Shown here one piece after another: positions 1-7,827 of a stretch of 51,835 bases of DNA. A program made the position numbers and the translations under genes. This DNA comes from an uncultured Ruminococcus sp. (GTDB lineage: Bacteria > Bacillota > Clostridia > Oscillospirales > Ruminococcaceae), in assembly GCA_947627175.1 (NCBI GenBank), contig CANQVA010000013.1, positions 1-51,835 on the forward strand, given 5' to 3'. The stretch's first letter is position 1, and each line of letters starts with the position of its first letter. Below the pieces are notes generated by a model that was not told the origin of the DNA, did not search any database, and saw only the letters and a program-made list of their open reading frames with translations.

Positions 1-500
1 AGTACACCGAAGAAATTACATTTAAAGTTGAAGAAGACGGAACAATTAAGATTCAGGACGAAAACGGTGATTGGCAGCCTGCTGACAAAATCATAATGCG
101 TGATGATGTTAAGAAGACTACTATCAGCAAAAAAGGCATCACTGGCGATGAAGAAGTTCCGGGTGCTGAACTGAAAATCACAAGCAAGAGCGACAAGAAC
201 CTTAAAAACGTTACAGGAAAACAAGGCGGAAAAGATGTTGATATCACGGCAAGTGAAGACGGCAAGTCAATTACTTTCACTTCCGGTAAAGATGAAACAA
301 TTCTTGAAAAGCTCCCTGCCGGTGAATACACATTGACAGAAGAAAACGCTCCCGACGGTTACACAAAGTACACCGAAACAATTACATTCAAAGTTGAAGA
401 AGACGGAACAATTAAGATTCAGGACGAAAACGGTGATTGGCAATCTGCTGACAAAGTCATAATGCGTGATGATGTTATAAAGGCAACTATCAGCAAGCAG
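1..500 (+). repeat. Direct repeat of 366-bp period in the SpaA-like modules
   Basis: The sequence from position 1 recurs from position 367 with only scattered substitutions over about 130 bases. The offset is 366 bp, or 122 codons, so one whole module is duplicated at DNA level. The following module has diverged more. This is the pattern expected of recent in-frame module duplication. Confidence 0.85.
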
Positions 501-2486
501 GACATTACAAACAGCAAAGAATTGCCCGGTGCAGAGTTGACGGTAAAATCAGTTGATGGTGCAAATCTTAAAAATGTTACTGCTGAACGTGAAAAAGATA
601 CTGTAAAATTGGGATTCAGCGATGACGGCACATCATTCACATTTACTTCCGGCGAAAATGAAACATTGTTCACAAAACTTCCGGCAGGCATCTATACTTT
701 GACAGAAATAACTGCTCCTGACGGCTACAAAGTCGCAGAAACAATATATTTCCGTGTGAATGTGGACGGAACTATTTCAACTATAAGCAAATCTGTTACT
801 GATGAAAACGGCGAATTAGATTTCGATAAATCCACATGGGAACTCGTTGAAAATGGCAAAATTGTCATGAAAGATGAGAAACTTCCGGAAATAACAACTA
901 CAACAACCACAACAACGACAACTACTACAACAACATCAAAACCAACAACTACAACTACTACATCAACAACGCCGACAAACACAACTACTACTACAACATC
1001 AACAACATCAACGACTACAACTACAACCACGACATCAAGACCAACAACTACGACTATTACCACAACGACATCGACAACCACAATCACGACAACAAAACCA
1101 ACAACCACAACGACATCAACAACTACCACAACAAGACCGACTACAACTACTACCACATCAAGACCGACAACTACAACTACTACATCAAGACCGACAACTA
1201 CGACTACCACATCAAGACCGACAACTACAACTACTACATCAACAACGCCGACAAACACAACTACTACTACTACTACTACATCAACAACATCAACGACTAC
1301 AACTACAACGACAACAACTACAACCACGACATCAAGACCAACAACTACGACTATTACCACAACAACACCGACAACCACAACTACCACATCAAAACCGACA
1401 ACTACAACCACGACATCAAAACCAACAACTACGACTACAACGACATCAAAACCGACAACTACGACTACAACGACATCAAGACCAACAACCACTACTACAA
1501 CAACATCAAGACCAACAACTACAACATCAAAACCGACAACTACAACAACAACATCAACAACTACAACTACGACTACAACGACATCAAGACCAACAACTAC
1601 GACTACAACAACATCAAGAACAACAACATCATCAACAACTACTACAACATCAAGACCGACAACTACAACAACAACATCAAGAACTACAACAACTACTACA
1701 ACTACCACATCAAGACCGACAACTACAACTACTACATCAAGACCGACAACCACAACTACTACATCGACCACTACTACCACAACGACAACAACCACTACAA
1801 CAACATCAACAACTATATCGACCACAACAACAATAACATCGACAACTACAACGACAGCAAAACCGACTACTATGACAACTACAACAAGAACAGGTGATGT
1901 TCTCAATGGTAATTCAAGAAGAACTACTACAACTACACGACGCTCAACTACAACAACAAATACTACAACAACCACCACTACAACGACTACAACAACAGAT
2001 TCTTCTACTACAACTACTCAAACAGAACCTACTACAACAACTACAGATACTACATTGAATACAACGACAACTACAATATCTTCGAAATACAGCACTACAA
2101 CTAACGATATTCCTAACAACGATACAGCAACAACTACTACTTCAATTACTACAGACACAGCAACAAATACAACAACTACAACAACTGATACAGATTCAAA
2201 CACAACAACTTCTACAGATACAACTACAGGTTCTGATACAAATGATACATCAACAAATTCTACTGAAACTACAGGTTCTGCTTCCGATACAAAGACTGAT
2301 ACAACTTCAACTGATACAACTTCTTCTACTTCAAAATCAACATCAGATGCACCTAAAACAACTACAGCAAATAGAGATTCAGGTTCGCCTAAAACAGGCG
2401 TTGCAACTCCTGAAATGGCAATTACTTTATTCATGTTATCAGTGGTGACAGCTTTCGCAAGCAACCGTAAAAAGAAAAATAAATAA
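3..2486 (+). CDS. Thr-rich, wall-anchored surface protein with SpaA/Cna-B-like repeats (5' partial)
   Basis: The reading frame is open from the first bases of the window, so the true start lies upstream. The visible part begins with about two and a half copies of a beta-sandwich module of the SpaA/Cna-B prealbumin type. Each copy carries the PGAEL strand, the LPAGEYTLTE core and an APDGY turn. Then come about 500 residues that are almost only Thr with interspersed SKP and SRP tripeptides (nt 893-2380). The C-terminus is a sortase signal: SPKTG at nt 2385-2399, a hydrophobic stretch (MAITLFMLSVV) and a basic tail RKKKNK. SPKTG replaces the usual LPXTG. The product is probably an adhesin or pilin-like protein displayed through a long, probably glycosylated stalk. 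Partner and ligand cannot be read from the sequence. A terminator follows directly. Confidence 0.85.
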   Translation, partial: YTEEITFKVEEDGTIKIQDENGDWQPADKIIMRDDVKKTTISKKGITGDEEVPGAELKITSKSDKNLKNVTGKQGGKDVDITASEDGKSITFTSGKDETILEKLPAGEYTLTEENAPDGYTKYTETITFKVEEDGTIKIQDENGDWQSADKVIMRDDVIKATISKQDITNSKELPGAELTVKSVDGANLKNVTAEREKDTVKLGFSDDGTSFTFTSGENETLFTKLPAGIYTLTEITAPDGYKVAETIYFRVNVDGTISTISKSVTDENGELDFDKSTWELVENGKIVMKDEKLPEITTTTTTTTTTTTTTSKPTTTTTTSTTPTNTTTTTTSTTSTTTTTTTTSRPTTTTITTTTSTTTITTTKPTTTTTSTTTTTRPTTTTTTSRPTTTTTTSRPTTTTTTSRPTTTTTTSTTPTNTTTTTTTTSTTSTTTTTTTTTTTTTSRPTTTTITTTTPTTTTTTSKPTTTTTTSKPTTTTTTTSKPTTTTTTTSRPTTTTTTTSRPTTTTSKPTTTTTTSTTTTTTTTTSRPTTTTTTTSRTTTSSTTTTTSRPTTTTTTSRTTTTTTTTTSRPTTTTTTSRPTTTTTTSTTTTTTTTTTTTTSTTISTTTTITSTTTTTAKPTTMTTTTRTGDVLNGNSRRTTTTTRRSTTTTNTTTTTTTTTTTTDSSTTTTQTEPTTTTTDTTLNTTTTTISSKYSTTTNDIPNNDTATTTTSITTDTATNTTTTTTDTDSNTTTSTDTTTGSDTNDTSTNSTETTGSASDTKTDTTSTDTTSSTSKSTSDAPKTTTANRDSGSPKTGVATPEMAITLFMLSVVTAFASNRKKKNK
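893..2380 (+). repeat. ACN-codon low-complexity tract encoding poly-Thr stalk
   Basis: Almost every codon is ACA, ACT, ACC or ACG, broken by TCA-AGA-CCG or TCA-AAA-CCG (SRP/SKP) units. Synonymous codons are mixed, so the DNA is less repetitive than the protein. The tract is prone to length change and to assembly error. On the opposite strand it creates spurious poly-Val open frames. Confidence 0.9.
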
Positions 2487-2500
2487 TAGGAGGATTTAAT

Positions 2501-2534
2501 AAAAAAGATGAGGTTTTCATGCCTCATCTTTTTT
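2501..2534 (+). terminator. Intrinsic terminator of the surface-protein gene
   Basis: An A-rich stem ending GATGAGG pairs with CCTCATC across a short loop and runs into six T. It starts 15 bases after the stop codon. Confidence 0.85.
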
Positions 2535-2557
2535 CTGTGTGAAATTTTTTCAGCGTA

Positions 2558-2585
2558 TTGACTTTTTTAAAATCTGCGTTATAAT
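2558..2585 (+). promoter_or_regulatory. Sigma-A promoter of the small membrane-protein gene
   Basis: TTGACT (2558-2563), 16-nt spacer, TATAAT (2580-2585). It lies 27 nt upstream of the first candidate start at 2612. Confidence 0.7.
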
Positions 2586-2611
2586 AGAATTATAGCATAT
2601 GTAGGAAAATT

Positions 2612-3092
2612 ATGAAAAAAATGACTGAGGTTATAATAATGTCTAAACATAAGAAAAACAAAAGAACTATTCCATACAGAAATTCAGGAATTGTAAAATA
2701 CGGTTCAGATAAATATGTTTTAATGTTGATTCTGTTTTATCCTATTATAATTACTATTATCAGCAAAGAATCATTTCATATTATGGTTACAATATATTTA
2801 GTATGTTCATTTATATACATTCCGTATATTATTATTATAATATTTCTGTTTCCGATTTTGCGTTAAGTATGACATTAAAACACGTGAAATTCAATACAGA
2901 AACTTCTTTAAATTTAGGACAATAAGTCTGAAAGAAATAAAAAGAGTTTACAGAAAATCTGACGGCAGAACGACTTTTTTAATTATAAAAACCGACAGAA
3001 AAAAAATAAGAATAAATATGCGTTCCTGCAATGGTTCAAGAGAATTTAGCTTTTTCCTGAAACGTCATGTACCTAAAGTATTTGAAAAATAA
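2612..3092 (+). pseudogene. Small membrane protein with PH-like C-terminal region, frameshifted
   Basis: The first frame runs 2612-2866. ATG 2639, behind GAGG, is an alternative start. It encodes a basic N-terminus and two hydrophobic segments, then stops just after FPILR. Coding character continues without a break in the +1 frame (2841 to stop 3090-3092), reading KYDIKTREIQYRN and then SLKEIKRVYRK, TTFLIIKTDRKKIRI and a closing HVPKVFEK. This has the alternating-strand pattern of a small PH-like or DUF-type cytoplasmic domain behind two membrane helices. No start codon or RBS serves the second frame. The most economical reading is one protein of about 160 residues broken by a 1-nt indel at about 2845-2865, next to a low-complexity AT run. 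The frameshift could be real, programmed or a sequencing error. Function unknown. The intact promoter upstream suggests recent damage. Confidence 0.7.
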
Positions 3093-3110
3093 GTATTATT
3101 ATTTTATAAT
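3082..3110 (+). promoter_or_regulatory. Promoter of rarA
   Basis: TTGAAA (3082-3087), 17-nt spacer, TATAAT (3105-3110). The -35 box overlaps the last codons of the broken gene upstream. Confidence 0.65.
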
Positions 3111-3137
3111 TATAAGAATGTAAAAGGAAGTGAAAAT

Positions 3138-4403
3138 ATGCCTGCACCATTAGCCGACAGAATACGTCCAAAAACTCTTGATGACGTTGTAGGTCAGGAG
3201 CATATACTCGCTGATGGAAAACCCCTCCGCCGTATTATAGAGAGCGGAAAAATCCCGAATATGATTTTTTATGGAACGTCAGGAGTAGGAAAGACAACTG
3301 TTGCCCGTATTATAGCCACAAACTGTCATATGTCATTACATCGTCTGAACGGCACAACTGCATCTGTTTCAGATATAAAGGACGTTATCGCTGATATAGG
3401 GACTTTCGGTTCTGAAAACGGAATCTTGCTTTATCTCGATGAAATTCAATACCTCAACAAAAAACAACAGCAGTCACTGCTTGAATACATTGAAAACGGT
3501 GATATAACACTTATTGCATCAACTACTGAAAATCCATATTTTTCGGTATATAATGCAATTATAAGCAGATGCACCGTGTTTGAATTTAAGCCTGTAACCG
3601 CTGAACAGCTTATTCCGGCAATAAAACGTGCGTTTCGGATTATGTCGGAGGAAAGCCGAACGGAAATTATATTTGATGACGAAATACTGAAAATCATTGC
3701 ATATAACTGTGGCGGTGACGTTCGGAAAGCAATGAATACTGCTGAACTTTCCGTTATGTGCGGTGATATTTCGGACGGCAAAGTAACAATTACTGCCGAG
3801 TCCCTTAAAATTATCGCACAAAAAAGCAATATGCGATATGACCGTGACGGCGACCAGCATTATGACATTCTTTCAGCGTTTCACAAGTCGGTAAGAGGTT
3901 CTGACGAAAATGCAGCACTGCATTATGCCGCAAGGCTTATTGAAGCCGGCGACATTGCCCCGCTGTGCAGGCGTTTATTGTGCATAGCCTCTGAAGATGT
4001 TGGTCTTGCATATCCGCAGGCAATTGTAATAACAAAAGCCTGTGTAGATTCCGCTTTACAGCTTGGTCTACCTGAAGCACGTTTGCCAATTGCTGAAGCG
4101 ACAGTTTTGCTTGCAACTGCTCCAAAGTCAAACAGCGTTTACAAAGCTATAAACTCCGCTCTTGATGACCTGAAAAAATGCGATTCACTTGATTTTCCAC
4201 GCCATCTGCAAAACTGTCATTTTGACGGAAAAGGTGCTGACGTTTCAGGACAGAATTATCTTTATCCCCACGATTTTCCTAATCATTATGTAAAACAACA
4301 GTATCTTCCCGACGCTTTGAAAGGTCATGTTTATTATAATTTTGGTGACAATAAGCAGGAGCAGGCGGCTTTTCTTTACCGAAAAAAAATTTATTCAGAG
4401 TAA
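3138..4403 (+). CDS. rarA: Replication-associated recombination protein A (AAA+ ATPase)
   Basis: This 421-aa AAA+ ATPase of the RarA/MgsA/WRNIP1 family acts at stalled replication forks and contacts SSB and the replisome in characterised homologues. The N-terminus MPAPLADRIRP followed by DDVVGQEH is diagnostic. Walker A is GTSGVGKTT (about residue 50) and Walker B is LLYLDEIQ (about 95-102). Sensor 1 follows in the segment ending STTENP, and then the C-terminal clamp-loader-like tetramerisation domain with ASEDVGLAYPQA. Length is normal for the family. RBS AAGGAAG lies about 8 nt before the ATG. It has its own promoter and terminator and is monocistronic. Confidence 0.95.
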   Translation: MPAPLADRIRPKTLDDVVGQEHILADGKPLRRIIESGKIPNMIFYGTSGVGKTTVARIIATNCHMSLHRLNGTTASVSDIKDVIADIGTFGSENGILLYLDEIQYLNKKQQQSLLEYIENGDITLIASTTENPYFSVYNAIISRCTVFEFKPVTAEQLIPAIKRAFRIMSEESRTEIIFDDEILKIIAYNCGGDVRKAMNTAELSVMCGDISDGKVTITAESLKIIAQKSNMRYDRDGDQHYDILSAFHKSVRGSDENAALHYAARLIEAGDIAPLCRRLLCIASEDVGLAYPQAIVITKACVDSALQLGLPEARLPIAEATVLLATAPKSNSVYKAINSALDDLKKCDSLDFPRHLQNCHFDGKGADVSGQNYLYPHDFPNHYVKQQYLPDALKGHVYYNFGDNKQEQAAFLYRKKIYSE

Positions 4404-4406
4404 CAC

Positions 4407-4449
4407 AAAAAACCTCAGCAAAAAATTTCCGAACAAGCTGAGGTTTTTG
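4407..4449. terminator. Bidirectional terminator between rarA and the large ncRNA
   Basis: AAAAACCTCAGC pairs with GCTGAGGTTTTT. There are T runs on both strands, so it can end rarA from the left and the minus-strand RNA from the right. Confidence 0.85.
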
Positions 4450-5044
4450 TTTTATTCAATTGTATTTGAGCAACTTTCATTGCTCCGCTGAAATTACCCT
4501 GTGGACTCAATCCCTTCAAGTTTAATATACCTGAATCTCTGCCACATCATTTCGCACTTGTCAAGCAGAATATTCACTCTTCATCAGTATCACCTTTTAA
4601 TCATATTATCTGAATTGCACTACATTCAGACATCAACATTCACTTCATCGCTGTGAACTTAAAAGAGAATCACGTTTTTCATTGGAATCAATCCTTACTA
4701 TAAAGATTTTAGTTCATATATCTAAAGACTCATTGTCGGAATTTCAGATAATCCTGTATCTTAAAAAATAGAGCTTAGACATGAAACCGTTTCCAAATCA
4801 GCAATACGTCCGCCTTATGATTGAAATCAACATTTTTACCATTCACTAAACGGAACAAGCATAAAAGCCTATATTCCCAACTTTATCAATTCAACCATTC
4901 AGCAAGCCCGCCGGCTTCACGCTGCTGTTCATTTGTACCCTCCATTGGACTCACTCACCTTTCCGCTTTAACTAATTCACATTGAGGGAAAACCTCAAGC
5001 CAAGTAAATTCAGCCCGGGAACTTTTTACTGTTCCCCTTTCGTT
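4407..5044 (-). ncRNA. Candidate large structured non-coding RNA (about 640 nt)
   Basis: This region has no credible ORF on either strand. On the minus strand it begins about 7 nt after a consensus promoter and ends at a strong terminator. Self-complementary segments are dense (plus coordinates): 5017-5022/5031-5036, 4982-4987/4993-4998, 4904-4908/4913-4917, 4690-4697/4701-4708 (8 bp, one wobble), 4609-4615/4624-4630 (7 bp) and 4468-4473/4480-4485. A longer helix, 4654-4664/4707-4716, encloses the 4690-4708 hairpin as a branch. Size and host type recall the ornate large bacterial RNAs (ROOL, GOLLD, OLE). I cannot match it to any of these from memory, and it lacks the hallmarks of RNase P, tmRNA and SRP RNA. 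Function unknown. A covariance-model search would settle family membership. Confidence 0.7.
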
Positions 5045-5050
5045 GTATAC

Positions 5051-5079
5051 ATAATAACACACTTTTTGTGATTTGTCAA
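5051..5079 (-). promoter_or_regulatory. Consensus promoter of the large ncRNA
   Basis: On the minus strand: TTGACA (5079-5074), 17-nt spacer, TATTAT (5056-5051). Predicted start is near 5044. It points away from the DUF1292 gene, into a region with no coding frame. Confidence 0.8.
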
Positions 5080-5186
5080 TAGTAATTTTAAAAAAAATCT
5101 ATTATTTTGGTACATTTCGGCGATATGAACAATTAGATACTATATTTGTACAGCATTATGCACAAAAAACGTCCTCATATTTCCAC

Positions 5187-5215
5187 TTGAAATTTTGTCG
5201 TATATAGTATATAAT
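5187..5215 (+). promoter_or_regulatory. Promoter of the DUF1292 gene
   Basis: TTGAAA (5187-5192), 17-nt spacer, TATAAT (5210-5215), about 40 nt before the chosen ATG. Confidence 0.7.
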
Positions 5216-5254
5216 ATATATATTATATGGCTTATGCCGGATTGGAGATTTATT

Positions 5255-5554
5255 ATGTCTGGAATGAACGAATTTACACCGGAACTTTTCGAGCTTATTG
5301 ACGAACACGGCAACAAAAGAAATTTTGAACTTGTCGATTCCGCCGAGCTTAACGGTGAACAGTATTTCGCCATGCTCCCCTCAATTGAGGACGATGACTT
5401 TCTTAACACTGACCTTGAAATCATTATCTTAAAGGTAATTGAAGAAGATGGTGAAGAAATTCTTGCGTCAATTGATGACGACGACGAATTTGAAGAAGTT
5501 TCTAAATACTTCATGGAGGAAATGGAACAGGCTTTTGAAGATGATTATGAATAA
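5255..5554 (+). CDS. DUF1292 family acidic protein (YrzB-like)
   Basis: This 99-aa, very acidic protein has the DUF1292 pattern: an early FELIDEHGNKRNFELVD strand pair, then LNGEQYFAMLP, then EIIILKVIEEDGEE, and an Asp/Glu-rich C-terminal helix. Family members are common in Firmicutes, often near ruvX/yrrK genes, and have no established function. I place the start at ATG 5255 because GGAG lies about 10 nt upstream. An in-frame ATG at 5195 would put start and leader inside the promoter. Here the gene stands alone, divergent from the ncRNA promoter and followed by a terminator. Confidence 0.85.
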   Translation: MSGMNEFTPELFELIDEHGNKRNFELVDSAELNGEQYFAMLPSIEDDDFLNTDLEIIILKVIEEDGEEILASIDDDDEFEEVSKYFMEEMEQAFEDDYE

Positions 5555-5566
5555 AAAGTCTACATA

Positions 5567-5606
5567 AATCAGAGGACGGTTTTATCCGTCCCTGATTACT
5601 TTTTTG
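5567..5606 (+). terminator. Terminator after the DUF1292 gene
   Basis: AATCAG-A-GGACGG pairs with CCGTCC-CTGATT across a 6-nt loop and is followed by a T run after ACT. Confidence 0.8.
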
Positions 5607-5691
5607 ATGATTCACTGTAACAGTCTTTTTAACTCCGATAAGAAATAATTTTAAATTTTAAAAAAGCAAGAAAATATTAACAATCAGGTGC

Positions 5692-5720
5692 TTGACAAAT
5701 CAAATCATAAGTGATACAAT
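5692..5720 (+). promoter_or_regulatory. Promoter of the ATP-grasp/alpha-E operon
   Basis: TTGACA (5692-5697), 17-nt spacer, TACAAT (5715-5720). Predicted transcription start is near 5727. Confidence 0.8.
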
Positions 5721-5740
5721 ATCATTGTAGAAAAAAAGGC

Positions 5741-5780
5741 AATGGTGCTTCTCCGTAATTGGAGTAAGCACCATTTTTTT
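5741..5780 (+). terminator. Leader terminator/attenuator between promoter and ATP-grasp gene
   Basis: AATGGTGCTT (5741-5750) pairs perfectly with AAGCACCATT (5766-5775). The stem extends as CTCC/GGAG around a 6-nt loop and runs into seven T. It lies only about 15 nt after the predicted start and 33 nt before the ATG. Most transcripts would therefore end as a roughly 50-nt RNA unless something allows read-through. The leader is too short for a known riboswitch aptamer. Confidence 0.75.
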
Positions 5781-5812
5781 CTGATAAATTTTTGATGATT
5801 GGAGTGATAAAC

Positions 5813-7144
5813 ATGACACAGCAGGTTCAGTTCACAAAGGCAGTAGGCAATGCAAGTGAAATAAACGAACTTCTCAGAAGATACGGTGTAAAGTTCGGAA
5901 TATACAAAAACGGCGTATTTAATGAGCAATTTTTTCCATTCGACCCGATTCCGAGAGTTATAACGGCAGAAGATTTTCAGAGTATGGAAAAAGGACTTGC
6001 TCAGCGTGTAAAAGCCCTGAATGAGTTTCTTTTTGACATTTACCACGAAAAAAAGATTGTGCATGACGGCATCATACCGGAAGATTTTATCTACATATCT
6101 AAGGGCTATCTTGCCGAATGTGAGGGTATCACACCGAAAAACAACGTATACAGCCATATTTCGGGAATTGACCTTGTGCAGGCAAAAAACGGTGAATGGT
6201 ATATATTGGAAGATAATCTGCGTATCCCCTCGGGAGCATCATATCCGCTTATTGCAAGGGATTTGACACGCATTGCCGCACCACAGGCTTTTGAGGAAAA
6301 TCCGATAATAGATAACAGAGGATATGCCGAACTTCTGAAAGAAACAATGGAAAATGTCAACTGCGGCGGTGCAAGGGCAATACTTACCCCCGGGCGGTAC
6401 AATGCGGCATATTTTGAACATTCCTACCTTGCGGAATTGACAGACTCTGTACTTGTTCAGAATGATGAACTTTTTGTGGAGGACAATATCCTATATTACC
6501 ACACATATTCCGGTGGTAAATCAAGAATAGGTGTGTTATATCGACGTATTGCGGACGAATACCTTGACCCGCTGACATTCCTGCCTGAATCGCTTATCGG
6601 CATACCGAATCTTATGGAAGCATATCGCAGTGGAAATGTAGGTATTATCAACGCACCGGGAAACGGCGTGGCTGATGATAAAGGAATATATTATTTCGTG
6701 CCGAAGATGATAAAATATTATCTCGGTGAAGAACCTATACTGAAAAATGCACCGACTTATCTGCCATTCTATGAAGAAGATATGAAGTATGTCATGGAAC
6801 ATCTTGACAAACTCGTAATAAAAGATGTTGCAGAAGCAGGCGGTTATGGCGTAGTGTTCGGCAGTAAACTGACAAAGGAAAAATTAGAGGAATTCCGCAA
6901 AACTATAATCGCTGAACCAAGACGTTTTATCGCACAGGAAGTTATTGATTTCCTTGATTTGCCAATTATTGAAGACAATGAAACAGTTATGCGTAAGGCT
7001 GACTTGAGAGCTTTTGTGCTTTCGGGTGCAGAAACAAAAGTATGGGCTTCAGGGCTGACAAGATTTTCACGCAACCCCGATTCATTCGTAGTAAATTCAT
7101 CACAAGGAGGAGGCTTTAAAGATACATGGGTACTATCTCGTTAG
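5813..7144 (+). CDS. Circularly permuted ATP-grasp protein (COG2308 type, peptide/amide ligase)
   Basis: This 443-aa protein has the circularly permuted ATP-grasp fold. Signatures in order: LAQRVKALNEFL (about 65), GIIPEDFIYISKGYL, SGIDLVQ, the nucleotide/metal region LEDNLRIPSGASYP (about 138-151), the AAYFEH helix, GVLYRRIADEYLDP, and GNGVADDKGIYYFVPKMI. ATP-grasp enzymes of this group are predicted to form amide or peptide bonds on an acyl-phosphate intermediate. The substrate is unknown. Start is ATG 5813 with GGAGTG 7 nt upstream; the longer TTG/ATG options have no RBS. The last 19 nt overlap the alpha-E gene. In known genomes this gene is linked to alpha-E and transglutaminase genes, as it is here. 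Confidence 0.85.
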   Translation: MTQQVQFTKAVGNASEINELLRRYGVKFGIYKNGVFNEQFFPFDPIPRVITAEDFQSMEKGLAQRVKALNEFLFDIYHEKKIVHDGIIPEDFIYISKGYLAECEGITPKNNVYSHISGIDLVQAKNGEWYILEDNLRIPSGASYPLIARDLTRIAAPQAFEENPIIDNRGYAELLKETMENVNCGGARAILTPGRYNAAYFEHSYLAELTDSVLVQNDELFVEDNILYYHTYSGGKSRIGVLYRRIADEYLDPLTFLPESLIGIPNLMEAYRSGNVGIINAPGNGVADDKGIYYFVPKMIKYYLGEEPILKNAPTYLPFYEEDMKYVMEHLDKLVIKDVAEAGGYGVVFGSKLTKEKLEEFRKTIIAEPRRFIAQEVIDFLDLPIIEDNETVMRKADLRAFVLSGAETKVWASGLTRFSRNPDSFVVNSSQGGGFKDTWVLSR

Positions 7145-7827
7145 AACACAGCGACCGCCTTTATTGGCTCGGACGCTATACGGAAAGATTTTTTACGACA
7201 ATGAAAGCACTTGGCAGACAGTTTGACAAGATGATCGGAACGGAACACGGCTACACCGATTATCTTAACTGTTTCGGACTTCCCGACATATACACCGATA
7301 ACAGGGATTTTATCCGCCGTTTGCTTTTTGATAAAAATAATGCTAATTCTGCCGCTTACAGTCTGGAACGTGCATATGACAACGGAATTGTCCTTCGTGA
7401 GGAAATTTCGACTGATTCACTTTCATTCCTGCAAATGGCTATAGATACTATGTATAAGGCACAACAAAGCAGTAATGTAAGACTTGCACTTCTTCCGCTT
7501 GAAGATATTGTATATAGTTTCTGGGGAAGTATAAACGAGCATATTTATGATGATGAAATCAGAAATATAATATATATCGGAAAAACCGTGGAACGGCTTG
7601 ATATGTATATAAGAATGAAATATCCGTTTAATATTGTTGAAAAAGAATTTGTTCGCCTGCTTAAAAATCTGAACCGTGTGCCAAAAGGTACACCTTATCG
7701 CTACAGCACAAAATATCTGTCCGATTTAGTAGAAATACTTGGTACGGAAGAAGACTACATGAAAGATGCAGAAAAGGCAGTAGACAGTCTTGGTCATCTG
7801 TTTGAAACGGAGGAAGTATTTGTATGA
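7126..7827 (+). CDS. Alpha-E domain protein (DUF403, COG2307 type)
   Basis: A 233-aa all-helical protein of the alpha-E family, the standard partner of circularly permuted ATP-grasp. RLYWLGRYTER at the N-terminus and KTVERLDMYIRMKYP near residue 160 are the family hallmarks. Catalytic activity is not established; it has been predicted to assist the ATP-grasp or bind its product. The start overlaps the end of the ATP-grasp gene by 19 nt behind a strong AAGGAGGAGG site. The end overlaps the transglutaminase gene by 4 nt (ATGA). Such overlap implies translational coupling. Confidence 0.85.
   Translation: MGTISLEHSDRLYWLGRYTERFFTTMKALGRQFDKMIGTEHGYTDYLNCFGLPDIYTDNRDFIRRLLFDKNNANSAAYSLERAYDNGIVLREEISTDSLSFLQMAIDTMYKAQQSSNVRLALLPLEDIVYSFWGSINEHIYDDEIRNIIYIGKTVERLDMYIRMKYPFNIVEKEFVRLLKNLNRVPKGTPYRYSTKYLSDLVEILGTEEDYMKDAEKAVDSLGHLFETEEVFV

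Noticed and set aside
725..1978. 417-aa Val-rich open frame on the minus strand
   Set aside because: It is the complement of the ACN repeat (GTN codons). No RBS or promoter and no domain; shadow of the Thr stalk.
890..2380. CRISPR array in the repeat-dense tract
   Set aside because: Repeats are codon-level ACN units in frame within one gene, without constant repeat length or unique spacers.
2018..2527. 169-aa minus-strand frame over the 3' end of the surface-protein gene
   Set aside because: It complements the Thr-rich end and runs through the terminator. Composition is dictated by the real gene.
4407..5044. RNase P RNA, tmRNA, SRP RNA or 6S RNA as identity of the ncRNA
   Set aside because: No P4-type conserved blocks, no tRNA-like ends, no SRP GGAAG/AGCAG loop, and length over 600 nt does not fit 6S.
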